Positions 16,831-26,092 of a DNA stretch of 64,000 nt are shown here, one piece after another (position 1 is the stretch's first letter; the number at the start of each line of letters is the position of its first letter). The DNA comes from Rhodobacteraceae bacterium UBA1943. Its GTDB lineage: Bacteria; Pseudomonadota; Alphaproteobacteria; Rhodobacterales; Rhodobacteraceae. The DNA is taken from the NCBI GenBank assembly GCA_002336845.1, contig DDEX01000035.1, positions 4,038 to 68,037 of the forward strand, read 5' to 3'. The notes below the pieces were generated by a model. That model did not search any database and was not told the origin of the DNA. It worked only from the letters and a program-made list of their open reading frames with translations. Both the position numbers and the translations under genes were made by a program.

Positions 16831-18398
16831 AGCGCAAGGCCCATGGGGCCGGGCTGGAACAGCCGCGTATCCATCAGTTTCAAGTCGCTGGCAACGGCCA
16901 GTGGCGTTGCGGCCTGGTCCAGCACGTCGCGCTTCAGGTCCAGGCCGGGGGCGATTTCGGTAACCATCAGGCCGTCTTCGACAAGCCGCATCACGCAGCG
17001 TTCGGTGACGTAGGTGATGTCCTGCCCCTGCATCCGCGCCCGCTTGCCCGAAAAGCTGACCTGATCGACCTTGGCTACGATCTTGGCGATCTTGCCTTCC
17101 TTGTCGATCATCAATCGCTCGTCTTCAAGGCGCATCTTCGCCCCGGCGTTGAAGTTGCCCGAGAAAACGATCTTGCGCGCGCGCGCGGTGATATCGACAA
17201 ATCCTCCGGCCCCGGCGGTGCGGTGTGGGGTGGCTGACAAACGGCTGACGTTGACCGAGCCTTCGGCGTCGATTTCCAGGAACGACAACAGCGAACAGTC
17301 GAAGCCCCCGGCCTGAAAGTAGATGAACTGGTGTGGAGAGGCGACAAAGGCCTCGGCGTTCGAGGCGCAGCCGAACTTGAAATCCAGCAAGGGAACGCCA
17401 CCGACCGGTCCCTGTTCGATGACCCAGGTGACCTTGCCGTGATGGCCTTCCTCGATCAGGATGCGGGGCACATTGGCCGAGATGCCGAAGCCGATGTTCA
17501 CCGCCCAACCGGCTTGCATCTCCATAGCGACGCGACGGGCGATGACCTTTCCTACATTGAATTCGGCCATGCGGAAGGTATGGAGAGGGCGGAACAACTC
17601 GCCCGAGATGGCCGGGTCATAGGCGGTCGCGGTGGTCTGCAACTGGTCCGGTGCCTCGACGATCACATCTACGAGGATGCCGGGAACACGGACATCATGT
17701 GGACGGAACGTACCCGTCGCCGCGATGCGCTTGACCTGGGCGATGACGATACCACCGGAATTGCGGGCCGAAAGGGCCATCTCCATCGCGCCAAGCGTGG
17801 CGCCTTCATGTTCAAAGGTAAGGTTGCCGTTCTCGTCCGACGTTGTGGCGCGGATGATCGCGACATCCGGGTGCAGCGCTGGAAAATGCAGCCAGGTGTC
17901 GCCGCCGAACTGGACCCGCTTTACCAGGGGCAGGGCGCGCGCGCTTGCGTTCATGGCGCAGCCTTCGTTGTCAGGATCAACGAAGGTTTCCATGCCGACC
18001 TTGGTCAGGACGCCAGGTCGTTTGGCAGCCCCCTCACGCAGCATGTCGAAGATGATGCCGGATGGCACATTCCAGGCTGCCACGTCTTCGGCAAGGATTC
18101 GTTGCCAGATCAGCGGCGGATCTGCGTTGGTTGGACCCGAGGGGTACGATCCGCCCAGAATGCGCGTGATCATCCCCTTGTGGGCGATATGGTCAACCCC
18201 CTTGGTTCCGAACATGTCTCCTGCGGCGATCGGGTGGATCGTTGTCAGCCCGCGCGGCGCGCCTTCTTCCAGGAAACGCTGCCCCAGCGCCTTGAGCACA
18301 GCGTCAGGGCAAAGCAGGCCCGAGGACGCGTTTACCGCAACCATCGCCCCGTCCTTGACTAGGCGCGCGGCCTCGGCGGCAGACTTCACTTTGGACAC
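16827..18398 (-). CDS. Class I CoA-transferase (propionate CoA-transferase/YdiF type)
   Basis: 523-residue fused alpha-beta CoA-transferase. VIEQGPVGGVP carries the catalytic glutamate at E328 in the EXG motif, close to the position in Clostridium propionicum Pct. The start is GTG 18398 with AAGGAG about 8 nt upstream. It transfers CoA from a donor such as acetyl-CoA to a carboxylic acid, here probably the acid made by the aldehyde dehydrogenase of the same regulon. First gene of the operon with enoyl-CoA hydratase, Dabb protein and glycerate kinase. Operator copy C lies 29 bp upstream. Confidence 0.9.
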   Translation of the reverse strand: MSKVKSAAEAARLVKDGAMVAVNASSGLLCPDAVLKALGQRFLEEGAPRGLTTIHPIAAGDMFGTKGVDHIAHKGMITRILGGSYPSGPTNADPPLIWQRILAEDVAAWNVPSGIIFDMLREGAAKRPGVLTKVGMETFVDPDNEGCAMNASARALPLVKRVQFGGDTWLHFPALHPDVAIIRATTSDENGNLTFEHEGATLGAMEMALSARNSGGIVIAQVKRIAATGTFRPHDVRVPGILVDVIVEAPDQLQTTATAYDPAISGELFRPLHTFRMAEFNVGKVIARRVAMEMQAGWAVNIGFGISANVPRILIEEGHHGKVTWVIEQGPVGGVPLLDFKFGCASNAEAFVASPHQFIYFQAGGFDCSLLSFLEIDAEGSVNVSRLSATPHRTAGAGGFVDITARARKIVFSGNFNAGAKMRLEDERLMIDKEGKIAKIVAKVDQVSFSGKRARMQGQDITYVTERCVMRLVEDGLMVTEIAPGLDLKRDVLDQAATPLAVASDLKLMDTRLFQPGPMGLAL

Positions 18399-18426
18399 AG
18401 GCAGTCTCCTTCCCGGTTGGCTTTAA

Positions 18427-18442
18427 GTAACTAACCAGTTAT
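18427..18442. promoter_or_regulatory. Regulon operator copy C
   Basis: GTAAC-TAACCA-GTTAT, one mismatch from the inverted repeat, between the CoA-transferase operon (minus) and the aldo/keto reductase at 18534 (plus). It can serve both directions. Confidence 0.7.
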
Positions 18443-18533
18443 AAAGATAGCGAAGGTCGCCACCTAAGATCAAGCCTCAAATGTGCGGCCGCCGGATCGA
18501 GTTGCAAGGACTTGGGCAGAAGGAGCGCCACCT

Positions 18534-19352
18534 ATGAACATCACCTTCCAGAAGACACACCAGCGCGTGTTCGGGACGTTTCCCCTCCGGGGGGATGTGC
18601 TGCGCCAGGCGGTTCGCGATGCGGTCGAAGTCGGCTATCGCGCGTTCGATACCGCGCAGATGTACCAGAACGAGGCTGACACGGGCCTTGCTTTGGCTGA
18701 CTGCGGCCTATCACGCGGAGAGCTGTGCATCACCACGAAAGTTGGGATCGAGAATTTCACCAAGGCGACCTTCATGCCATCGGTCGAGCGGTCGCTGAGG
18801 GACCTGCGGGTCGATCATGTGGACATCCTTCTGCTGCACTGGCCAAACCCCGGCGGGGATATCCGGGAGTCGCTAGAACTCTTGCAACAGGCAAAGGATT
18901 GCGGCCTTGCCAGGCACATTGGGGTGTCGAACTACACTGCCGCGATGATGACCTTTGCCCGGACGGTCGTGTCGGACCCGCTGGTGACAAACCAGGTGGA
19001 GTTCCACCCGCTGCTGGATCAGACCAAGCTTTTGAAGGCAGCGAACGACACCGGCATTCCCCTGGCTGCCTATTCCTCGGTCGCACGCGGCGAGGTGTTC
19101 AAGTATCCGCTCTTTGCCGAGATCGGCGCAGGCTATGGCAAGTCGGCAGGACAGATCGTGCTGCGCTGGATCCTGCAGAAAGGTGTGCAGGTGAACTGCA
19201 TGTCAACGAAGGCAGAGAATATCCGCGCGAACTTTGACATCATGGACTTCACCCTGTCTTCGATCGACATGGCACGGATCGACGCGATGACCGCCACGAA
19301 CTATCGGATTGTCGGCAAGAACCTTGTCCCCTATGCTCCCGACTTCGACTGA
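18534..19352 (+). CDS. Aldo/keto reductase (2,5-diketogluconate reductase type)
   Basis: 272-residue aldo/keto reductase. The tetrad is complete: D39, Y44, K69, H102. Its length and the short loops (HWPNPGG) match the DkgA/DkgB group. ATG 18534 has AAGGAG 10 nt upstream; an in-frame ATG/GTG further upstream lacks such a box. It is the only plus-strand gene between the CoA-transferase operon and a terminator, and shares operator copy C. It probably reduces or oxidises a keto intermediate of the pathway. Confidence 0.88.
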   Translation: MNITFQKTHQRVFGTFPLRGDVLRQAVRDAVEVGYRAFDTAQMYQNEADTGLALADCGLSRGELCITTKVGIENFTKATFMPSVERSLRDLRVDHVDILLLHWPNPGGDIRESLELLQQAKDCGLARHIGVSNYTAAMMTFARTVVSDPLVTNQVEFHPLLDQTKLLKAANDTGIPLAAYSSVARGEVFKYPLFAEIGAGYGKSAGQIVLRWILQKGVQVNCMSTKAENIRANFDIMDFTLSSIDMARIDAMTATNYRIVGKNLVPYAPDFD

Positions 19353-19361
19353 AATGAAACA

Positions 19362-19385
19362 GGGGCGGTCCTTGCGGGCCGCCCC
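19362..19385. terminator. Bidirectional terminator hairpin
   Basis: GGGGCGGTCC-TTGC-GGGCCGCCCC stem-loop 9 bp after the aldo/keto reductase stop and 26 bp past the end of the convergent GMC gene. Strong stem, no long T-run. Confidence 0.7.
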
Positions 19386-19411
19386 AGGTCGCGCATCGGC
19401 CGGGAGGTGGC

Positions 19412-21013
19412 CTAGCGGTTGCCGCGGATCAGATCAGCGGCCCGCTCGCCGATCATGATCGACGGCGCATTGGTGTTGGATCCGACCAGTGAGGGCATGA
19501 CCGAGCTGTCACAGATGCGCAGCCCGTCAACGCCGCGGACGCGCAACTGCGGATCGACCACAGCCATGTCATCCTTACCCATACGGCAGGTGCTGACAGG
19601 GTGATACGAGGTGCGGCCGTACTGGCGGGCATAGGCCTCTAGATCGGCCTGGGTCCGCACATTTGCATCGGGAAAGCGGACTTCCTTGATGTATTTCCGC
19701 AGGGACGGCTGACTGAAAATCTCGCGGCTTATCTTGATGCCTTGTGTTGACATCCGCAGGTCATCGGGGTCACCCAGGAAATTCGGGTCGATGATCGGCG
19801 TCGCCACCGGATCGGCGCTGCGCAAGGTGACCGATCCGCGCGCTTTGGGGCGCAGGGTGTAGCTGTTCAGCGTGATGCCGGAAGAGCCTTTGCGCACCGA
19901 AGGAACGCCCGCCTCGGCCCCCGCGCCGCAGAGGAAATGGAACTGGAGGTCAGGGCAGGGTGCCGACCCGGCGCCGCCCGAATACCAGAACGCCCCACCT
20001 TCGACCACGTTCGACGTGACGGGGCCGGAATTGAACAGGAAATACTGGGCGCCCGCCCAGGCTGCCCAAAGCGGTTTGTTGTATTTGTCCAGGCTGTCGT
20101 GGCCTTTCAACTCGGCCACGATGTCTATGCCGAAATGGTCGGTCAGGTTCTGACCGACACCCGGAAGGTCTTGGACAACAGTGATACCGTGGCTTTTCAA
20201 ATGCGCGGCCGGGCCGATGCCTGACAGCATCATCAGCTTTGGGCTGCCAATGGCACCTGAGGTCACGATCACCTCGGACCCGGCGCGGACCGTGATGGGC
20301 GCGCCGCCAGTGGAATATTCGACACCGACAGCCCGACCCTTCTCGATCACCAGCCGCCGTACCAGGGCGCTGGTGATAAGGGTCAGGTTCGACCGCTTCA
20401 ACGCTGGCCGAAGATAGCCAACGGCAGCCGAACAACGCCGGTTGCCGCGGATGGTGGTCTGATAGATGCCCGCCCCTTCCTGATGTGGACCGTTGAAGTC
20501 GGGATTGTAGGGTATTCCGTATTCCTGGCAGCTTTGCACGAAGGCGCGGCTCGTCGCGTTCGGGTCGGGCAGGTTCGACACGCCCAAGGGGCCGTCGGTG
20601 CCATGCCAGTCACCGGACAGGAGTGTATTGCCCTCGGACCGCAGAAAGTACTTCCGGATATCGTTGAAGCCCCATCCCTCGGCCCCTTCCTCGACCCAGC
20701 GGTCGTAGTCAGACGGATGGCCGCGGGTAAAGATCTCGGCATTGATCGAAGAGCCGCCACCCAACACCTTGGCCTGTGCATAGGGGATTTCCCGCATGTT
20801 GGCGTGCTTTTGCGGCGCCGTGACCAGCCCCCAGGTCAAGGGGCCGGTCGTCATCTTGGCAAAGCCCACCGGCATATGGATAAGTGGGTTCTTGTCCGTG
20901 CCTCCGGCTTCGATCAGGCAAACCTTGGCCGAGGGGTCTTCGCTGAGCCGTGCCGCCAGGACGCAGCCGGCAGAGCCACCGCCGACGATTACATAGTCGA
21001 AGCCCTGCGTCAT
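19412..21013 (-). CDS. GMC family oxidoreductase (choline dehydrogenase-like)
   Basis: 533-residue FAD alcohol dehydrogenase. The Rossmann motif DYVIVGGGSAGCVLAARLSED starts at residue 6; VLGGGSSINAEIFTRGHPSDYDRW is the GMC signature 1; H471 (YHPVSTCRMG) and N515 (TNAPSIM) are the active-site His/Asn pair. It oxidises a primary alcohol to an aldehyde. The aldehyde dehydrogenase gene ends 1 bp upstream, so the two likely run alcohol to acid in sequence. ATG 21013 was chosen because the FAD motif follows at once; an in-frame extension upstream overlaps the aldehyde dehydrogenase. Confidence 0.92.
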   Translation of the reverse strand: MTQGFDYVIVGGGSAGCVLAARLSEDPSAKVCLIEAGGTDKNPLIHMPVGFAKMTTGPLTWGLVTAPQKHANMREIPYAQAKVLGGGSSINAEIFTRGHPSDYDRWVEEGAEGWGFNDIRKYFLRSEGNTLLSGDWHGTDGPLGVSNLPDPNATSRAFVQSCQEYGIPYNPDFNGPHQEGAGIYQTTIRGNRRCSAAVGYLRPALKRSNLTLITSALVRRLVIEKGRAVGVEYSTGGAPITVRAGSEVIVTSGAIGSPKLMMLSGIGPAAHLKSHGITVVQDLPGVGQNLTDHFGIDIVAELKGHDSLDKYNKPLWAAWAGAQYFLFNSGPVTSNVVEGGAFWYSGGAGSAPCPDLQFHFLCGAGAEAGVPSVRKGSSGITLNSYTLRPKARGSVTLRSADPVATPIIDPNFLGDPDDLRMSTQGIKISREIFSQPSLRKYIKEVRFPDANVRTQADLEAYARQYGRTSYHPVSTCRMGKDDMAVVDPQLRVRGVDGLRICDSSVMPSLVGSNTNAPSIMIGERAADLIRGNR

Positions 21014-21014
21014 C

Positions 21015-22511
21015 TTACTTGATCCAGTGGTTGCGCTTGCCAAGCTCGACATGCGCCGATTTGACCTGCGTATACTCTTCGACACCGTAGGTTCCGGCCT
21101 CGCGACCCCAGCCGGATTGCTTGAACCCGCCTAGCGGCATTTCGGGACCGCCCGCCATGATGCAGTTGACCCACATACGCCCGGCGCGGATTCGCCGCGC
21201 TGCAGCAAGAGCGGTGTCGATGTTCTTCGACCAGACGCTGGCGGCAAGGCCATAGACAGTGTCGTTCGCCAGATGGATCGCCTGCTCGGCAGTGTCGAAG
21301 CGGAAGGACGACAGGACCGGCCCGAAGATTTCATCGGTTGCGATGGCCATCGTGCGCGTGACGCCCGAGAACAGCGTGGGCGCAATGTAGCTGCCTTTGC
21401 CAAGATCCATCGCCGCCCCGCCGGTCAGCACCTTCGCGCCTTCCGCCTTGCCCTTCTCGATATAGGACAGGATCGTCTGGTTCTGCGCGTCCGTGGTGAT
21501 GGCACCCACTTGCGTCGCCTCGTCCAGAGGGTCGCCGACGACGATCTTTTTCATTTTAGCGGCAAGGATCGCCTCGAACTCATCAGCGACGCGGGCATCG
21601 ACGATCAGCCGGCTGGAGGAGACGCAGCATTGCCCGGTGTTGAAGCTGATCCCGAAGGCAGCGCCATCGGCGGCATCTTCAAGGTCAGCGTCGGCAAAGA
21701 CGACGATGGGGTTCTTGCCGCCAAGCTCAAGACCCAGCTTCTTGAAGTTCGAGTCCGCCGCCGCATGGACGACCGACCTGCCGACGGCGGTTGAGCCGGT
21801 GAAGGACAGCATGTCCACGTCCGGGTGCTCGGTCAGGGCTTGGCCGATGCTGCGGCCCGAGCCGGTGACGACATTGTAGATACCCTTGGGCAGACCCGCC
21901 TCGGCCAGGATTTCGCCCAGGATCAGGGTGGTGGCGCTGGTCACTTCGGAGGGCTTCACCACCATCGTGCAGCCGGAGGCGAGAATGAATGGGACACGCT
22001 CACACAGGATCAGGAACGGGAAATTCCACGGTGTGATGAGACCGACAACACCGACGGGTTCTCGCAAGACCATGCCGAAAAGGTCGTCGCCCAAGGAATT
22101 GAAGCTGTCGCCATGCAAAAGGCGCGCGGCCCCGGCGCCGACTTCGAAGCAGGCGATGCAATGGTCGATCTCTCCCCGGGCCTGGGAGATGGGCTTGCCA
22201 TTTTCCAGCACTTCCCAATAGGCGATCTCGTCGCGGCGACGACGCAGGATCTCGGCAGTGCGCAGAAGGACGCCGGCACGTTCAGCCCCGGAGAGACCGG
22301 CCCAGCGGCGGTCTTCAAATGCGCGGCGGGCGGCGGCGACGGCAGCGTTCAGATCGGCGAGGGTGCATTTCGGGATGCGCGTAACGGGCACACCATGGCC
22401 AGGAGAGGTGCGTTCGAACAGGTCGCGGCCGCCATGCCATGCGCCGTCCATCCAGAAACCGAACTCACGCGGGGCGGTGGGAAGGCTGTGTATTGTTGTG
22501 CGCTGATCCAT
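21015..22511 (-). CDS. Aldehyde dehydrogenase (betaine aldehyde dehydrogenase-like)
   Basis: 498-residue NAD(P)-dependent aldehyde dehydrogenase with all catalytic residues: N163 (TPWNFP), K186, E262 (LELGGKNP) and C296 (NTGQCC). ATG 22511 is preceded by a G-rich box. First gene of the two-gene operon with the GMC oxidase; operator copy D lies 44 bp upstream. It likely converts the GMC product aldehyde to the acid used by the CoA-transferase. The substrate cannot be fixed from sequence. Confidence 0.93.
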   Translation of the reverse strand: MDQRTTIHSLPTAPREFGFWMDGAWHGGRDLFERTSPGHGVPVTRIPKCTLADLNAAVAAARRAFEDRRWAGLSGAERAGVLLRTAEILRRRRDEIAYWEVLENGKPISQARGEIDHCIACFEVGAGAARLLHGDSFNSLGDDLFGMVLREPVGVVGLITPWNFPFLILCERVPFILASGCTMVVKPSEVTSATTLILGEILAEAGLPKGIYNVVTGSGRSIGQALTEHPDVDMLSFTGSTAVGRSVVHAAADSNFKKLGLELGGKNPIVVFADADLEDAADGAAFGISFNTGQCCVSSSRLIVDARVADEFEAILAAKMKKIVVGDPLDEATQVGAITTDAQNQTILSYIEKGKAEGAKVLTGGAAMDLGKGSYIAPTLFSGVTRTMAIATDEIFGPVLSSFRFDTAEQAIHLANDTVYGLAASVWSKNIDTALAAARRIRAGRMWVNCIMAGGPEMPLGGFKQSGWGREAGTYGVEEYTQVKSAHVELGKRNHWIK

Positions 22512-22554
22512 TTCGATCCCCCCATAGGATATGCCGCCCGAAACATGCGATTTT

Positions 22555-22570
22555 GTAACCGAATAGTTAC
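22555..22570. promoter_or_regulatory. Regulon operator copy D (upstream of aldehyde dehydrogenase)
   Basis: GTAAC-CGAATA-GTTAC followed by TTAAG; a perfect 5-bp inverted repeat, 44 bp before the aldehyde dehydrogenase start and in the 79-bp gap behind the Zn-alcohol dehydrogenase operon. Confidence 0.75.
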
Positions 22571-22590
22571 TTAAGTGTCAACCCGGCGCA

Positions 22591-23622
22591 TTAGCCGATC
22601 ACGATCTGAGTCTTCAGCTCAGCCGGTCGATCCGCCAGTGTATCGAATGCCACCTGGATCTCTTCCAGTCTGAATGATGCACCGGTAAAGGCCTCTGTCC
22701 GGAAGCGGCCATGCGCCAAGAGGGTCAGGGCATCATGCATATCCTCGCCCATGCCCGCGACACTGCCCTTCAGGCTGTTTTCCTCAAGCACGGTCCGCAG
22801 GATATCGACGGGAACTGTTTCGCCCATGCCCGTGATGCCGAAAAAGGCGACATGGCCCCCCTTGCGGATCAGATCGAAGGCCAGAGCGTAGAGCCGGGGA
22901 GACCCCACGCTTTCGATCACCAGATCGGCTCCGCGCCCCTGTGTCCGGGCCATGACCTCGGACTTCAGGGCGAGTGGGTCGCTGATGGCGATATCTGCGC
23001 CGGCCTCCAGTGCGATGCGGCAGCGATCCGCGCTGAGGTCGGCCACAATGATCGGCGCAACACCGCAGAGGCGGAGCATCTGGACATGCAGGTTGCCAAT
23101 CGGGCCAGCGCCCAGCACCACCGCGGACTGACCGAAGCCCGCCCGCGCCTTGCGAGCGGCGCGCACGACGCAGGCGACGGGCTCTACCAGCGCCTGCAGT
23201 TCGGGCGCCATGCCGTCCGGCACGGGGATCACCAGGCGGGCTGGGACCGCAACATACTCGGCAAAGGCGCCATCACGCCCGATCCCGACCTGGGTCATCG
23301 ACGGGCAGTTCAGGATTTCATTGCGACGGCACCAATAGCAAGTGCCGCAGCCAATGTTGATGTCGGCCACAACAGCCTGCCCCTTTTTAAGATGGCGGAC
23401 ATCCTCGCCGAAAAGCGCGACCGTGCCGCAGAACTCGTGCCCCGGAATCAGCGGCAGCCGGTCGGCGGCGTAATGGCCGTTGAAGATGTGCACGTCGGTC
23501 CCGCAGATCCCGGTCCGGGTAACGCGGATCAGCGCCTCGTCCCGGCCGATGGCGGGGATCTCAACATGTTTCAGGGCGAACTTGCGGGGTTCGACCAGAA
23601 CGGCGGCGAGCATCTTGTCCAT
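22591..23622 (-). CDS. Zinc-dependent alcohol/polyol dehydrogenase (MDR family)
   Basis: 343-residue medium-chain dehydrogenase. Catalytic zinc ligands C40 and H62-E63; the structural zinc site C92, C95, C98, C106 is intact. The nucleotide site VLGAGPIGN and the acidic residue after beta-2 (VADLS) suggest NAD. It resembles sorbitol/threonine dehydrogenase-like enzymes. It is the last gene of the importer operon (1-bp gap after the permease), so it probably performs the first oxidation of the imported polyol or sugar. Confidence 0.9.
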   Translation of the reverse strand: MDKMLAAVLVEPRKFALKHVEIPAIGRDEALIRVTRTGICGTDVHIFNGHYAADRLPLIPGHEFCGTVALFGEDVRHLKKGQAVVADINIGCGTCYWCRRNEILNCPSMTQVGIGRDGAFAEYVAVPARLVIPVPDGMAPELQALVEPVACVVRAARKARAGFGQSAVVLGAGPIGNLHVQMLRLCGVAPIIVADLSADRCRIALEAGADIAISDPLALKSEVMARTQGRGADLVIESVGSPRLYALAFDLIRKGGHVAFFGITGMGETVPVDILRTVLEENSLKGSVAGMGEDMHDALTLLAHGRFRTEAFTGASFRLEEIQVAFDTLADRPAELKTQIVIG

Positions 23623-23623
23623 G

Positions 23624-24565
23624 TCACTTCACGGTGCGGAGTTTCGAGCGGTCAATCGTCAGGGCGATGGCCACGATAAGGACCAGCCCGAAGACCATTT
23701 GCTGCTGGGTGGCCTGCACCCCGAAATACAGCATCGAGGCGCGGATGACGGCCACGATCATCGTGCCGATGGCGGTGTTGAGCACGCCACCCACCCCGCC
23801 GGTCAAGGGCGTGCCGCCTACCAGTACGGCCACGATGGCCGGCAGCAGGAAGCCGTTGGCGATGGTCGGCGCACCGCCAGAAAGCTTGACGCTGAAGAGA
23901 AGCCCCGCAATGGCCGCCAGCGTACCCGAGATGGCAAAGGCCAGCATCTTGTAGCGTGTGACGTTCAGTCCCGAGGCCGCTGCGGCCAGTTCCCCTGCGC
24001 CCACGGCCTTCAACGCGCGGCCAAGCGTGGTGCGCCGTTCGATGAAAAGGCAGATCGCAAGCAGCGTCGCAGCGATGAACAACTCGTTCGGAATGATGCC
24101 GGTGCGCCCGATCATCCAGCCAAACAGCGCATCCCGCTGGTTTGCATCCATGTTCAGGGCCCGGTTTCCCGAAAGCCACTGTGCGACCGAAAAGCAAACG
24201 CCGCCGACTGCAAGCGTGGAAATGAACGACGGCACGAAAAGGCGCGTCGTTATGAACCCGGACACCAGGCCCAAAGCGAACCCGAGGACCACACATAGTG
24301 CCGCTGCCCAAAGGCCAAGACTGGCCAGATAGACCGAGGCCACGACCGTGATCATATTGGCCATTGATTGCGCCGACAGGTCGATGCCGCCGATATAGAT
24401 GGCAAAGGTCAGGCCCAATGCCATGATGAACAGTGGCACGATATCCCCGGCCAGAGACAGAAGGTTCACCGGCTTCAGAAAGTTCGGATCGTTGATGCCG
24501 ACAAAGGCCACCAAGACCAGAAGGGTGATCCAGGGGAAGTGCGGCTTGAGGCGTTGCAGGTCCAT
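23624..24565 (-). CDS. Ribose-type ABC transporter permease (second permease)
   Basis: 313-residue inner-membrane permease of the RbsC/BPD_transp_2 family with about eight to ten hydrophobic segments. Family marks are GGIDLSAQSMANM (about 58-70), TTLGRALKAVGAGELAAAASGLNV (about 178-201) and GGTPLTGGVGGVLNTAIGT (about 249-267). Start ATG 24565 behind a GGGGAAGA box. It lies 11 bp after the ATPase and forms a heteromeric channel with the permease at 26093. Confidence 0.92.
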   Translation of the reverse strand: MDLQRLKPHFPWITLLVLVAFVGINDPNFLKPVNLLSLAGDIVPLFIMALGLTFAIYIGGIDLSAQSMANMITVVASVYLASLGLWAAALCVVLGFALGLVSGFITTRLFVPSFISTLAVGGVCFSVAQWLSGNRALNMDANQRDALFGWMIGRTGIIPNELFIAATLLAICLFIERRTTLGRALKAVGAGELAAAASGLNVTRYKMLAFAISGTLAAIAGLLFSVKLSGGAPTIANGFLLPAIVAVLVGGTPLTGGVGGVLNTAIGTMIVAVIRASMLYFGVQATQQQMVFGLVLIVAIALTIDRSKLRTVK

Positions 24566-24576
24566 CTTCTTCCCCG

Positions 24577-26082
24577 TCAGATCATGTAATGCAGCAGGTC
24601 ATAGAGCGTGGGCTTTGCCCCTGGCCTGCATTCAAAGCGCTGCTGTATGGCACCGTCCTTCAGGACGATGATGGTGTGAGAAAGACCGATCGCCTCTTCC
24701 AGAGTGTCGGCCACAAGGATCACGCCGACGCCGTCGTCGGACATGTCGCGGATCATCTCGTAAACGTCTTCCTTGGCCCCGATGTCGAGGCCCCGCGTCG
24801 GGTGGTCCAGAAGCATGATGTCAGATCCGCCCGAGCGCCATTTGGACAAGACGACCTTCTGCTGATTGCCGCCTGACAGGTTGCCGCAATCGGCGTACTC
24901 GGAATGGGCCTTGATCGACAGCTTGCCGATCCAGTCGCGCGCCAGAGCCTTTTCCGCCGCCACGTTCAGAACCCCGGCACGCGAGTAGCGCCCCATCTGC
25001 GACAGTGTCATATTCTCGTACACGTTCATGCCCGCGACGATGCCTTCGATCTTGCGCTCGCGCGGGACATAGCCGACGCCAGCCGCCACCGCCGCTTGCG
25101 GATTGAACCCGCTGACCGCGTTTCCCTTGATCTTCAGCTTCCCCGAAACCGGGGTGCGCATACCATAGGTCGTTCGCAGGATCGCCTCGCGTCCTGCGCC
25201 TTCGGTGCCCACAAGGCACAGCACCTCACCCGCGTGCAGCTTCAGGCTGATGTCCTTGATCCGGCCGGGAAGCGAGACGCTGTCCATCTCCAGCAGAACC
25301 TTCGCGGCATCGTAGGGCTTCTGGCGCTGCTCGCGATAATACTCTTGATCGACGCTGCGGCCGACCATCTTTTGCTGGATCTGTTCGGCCGTCGCCGCGC
25401 CACGGGCGACGACATCCACGACCGCGCCGTCCTTCATCACATAGATTCGGTCGGAAAGCTCCATCACCTCGTCCATACGATGGCTGACGAAAATGAAGGA
25501 TGCCCGCTTGGTCAGGTCGCGGACGATGGTGAAAAGCATTTTCACCTCATCCTCGGCCAACACGCTGGTGGGCTCGTCCAGGAGGATCACGAGGTCGCCG
25601 TCAACGCGCTCTTCCAGCGTCAGGACCTTGGCGAGTTCCACGAGTTGCCGCTGCGCAAATGACAGCGCCGAGGTAACGGTTGCCGGGTCGATGTCGAGCT
25701 TGACCTTGGCCAGTTGTTTCTTTGCCGCCTCGGACATGGCTTTCCAGTTGATGACGCCAAGCCGCACGAACTGCCGCTCGTAGCCGAGGAAGATGTTCTC
25801 CATCACCGTCAGGTTCGGGATCAGCGACTGCTCTTGGAACACCATGCCGATGCCCTTTTCCATCGCCTGGCGGGGGTTCTGGAAGCGGACGGCTTTGCCA
25901 TCGATTGTAACGGTGCCTCCATCGGGCTGGTAGGCTCCGTAGATGACCTTCATAAGGGTGGACTTGCCGGCGCCGTTTTCGCCAACAAGGCCGACGATCT
26001 CGCCGCGCTTGATCTGGAAATCCACCGCCTTCAGGGCATGGACACCGGGAAACTTCTTGTCGACTGCCTTCAGTTGATACAT
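24577..26082 (-). CDS. Ribose-type ABC transporter ATPase (double ABC domain)
   Basis: 501-residue RbsA-type ATPase with two ABC cassettes. The first has Walker A GENGAGKST, a degenerate signature LSFAQRQLVELA and Walker B VILLDEPTSV. The second has a degenerate Walker A (GTEGAGREA), the signature LSGGNQQKV and HPTRGLDIGAKEDVY. This asymmetry is normal for sugar importers. It lies between the two permease genes (10 and 11 bp gaps) and energises both. Confidence 0.93.
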   Translation of the reverse strand: MYQLKAVDKKFPGVHALKAVDFQIKRGEIVGLVGENGAGKSTLMKVIYGAYQPDGGTVTIDGKAVRFQNPRQAMEKGIGMVFQEQSLIPNLTVMENIFLGYERQFVRLGVINWKAMSEAAKKQLAKVKLDIDPATVTSALSFAQRQLVELAKVLTLEERVDGDLVILLDEPTSVLAEDEVKMLFTIVRDLTKRASFIFVSHRMDEVMELSDRIYVMKDGAVVDVVARGAATAEQIQQKMVGRSVDQEYYREQRQKPYDAAKVLLEMDSVSLPGRIKDISLKLHAGEVLCLVGTEGAGREAILRTTYGMRTPVSGKLKIKGNAVSGFNPQAAVAAGVGYVPRERKIEGIVAGMNVYENMTLSQMGRYSRAGVLNVAAEKALARDWIGKLSIKAHSEYADCGNLSGGNQQKVVLSKWRSGGSDIMLLDHPTRGLDIGAKEDVYEMIRDMSDDGVGVILVADTLEEAIGLSHTIIVLKDGAIQQRFECRPGAKPTLYDLLHYMI

Positions 26083-26092
26083 GGCAGCGCCC

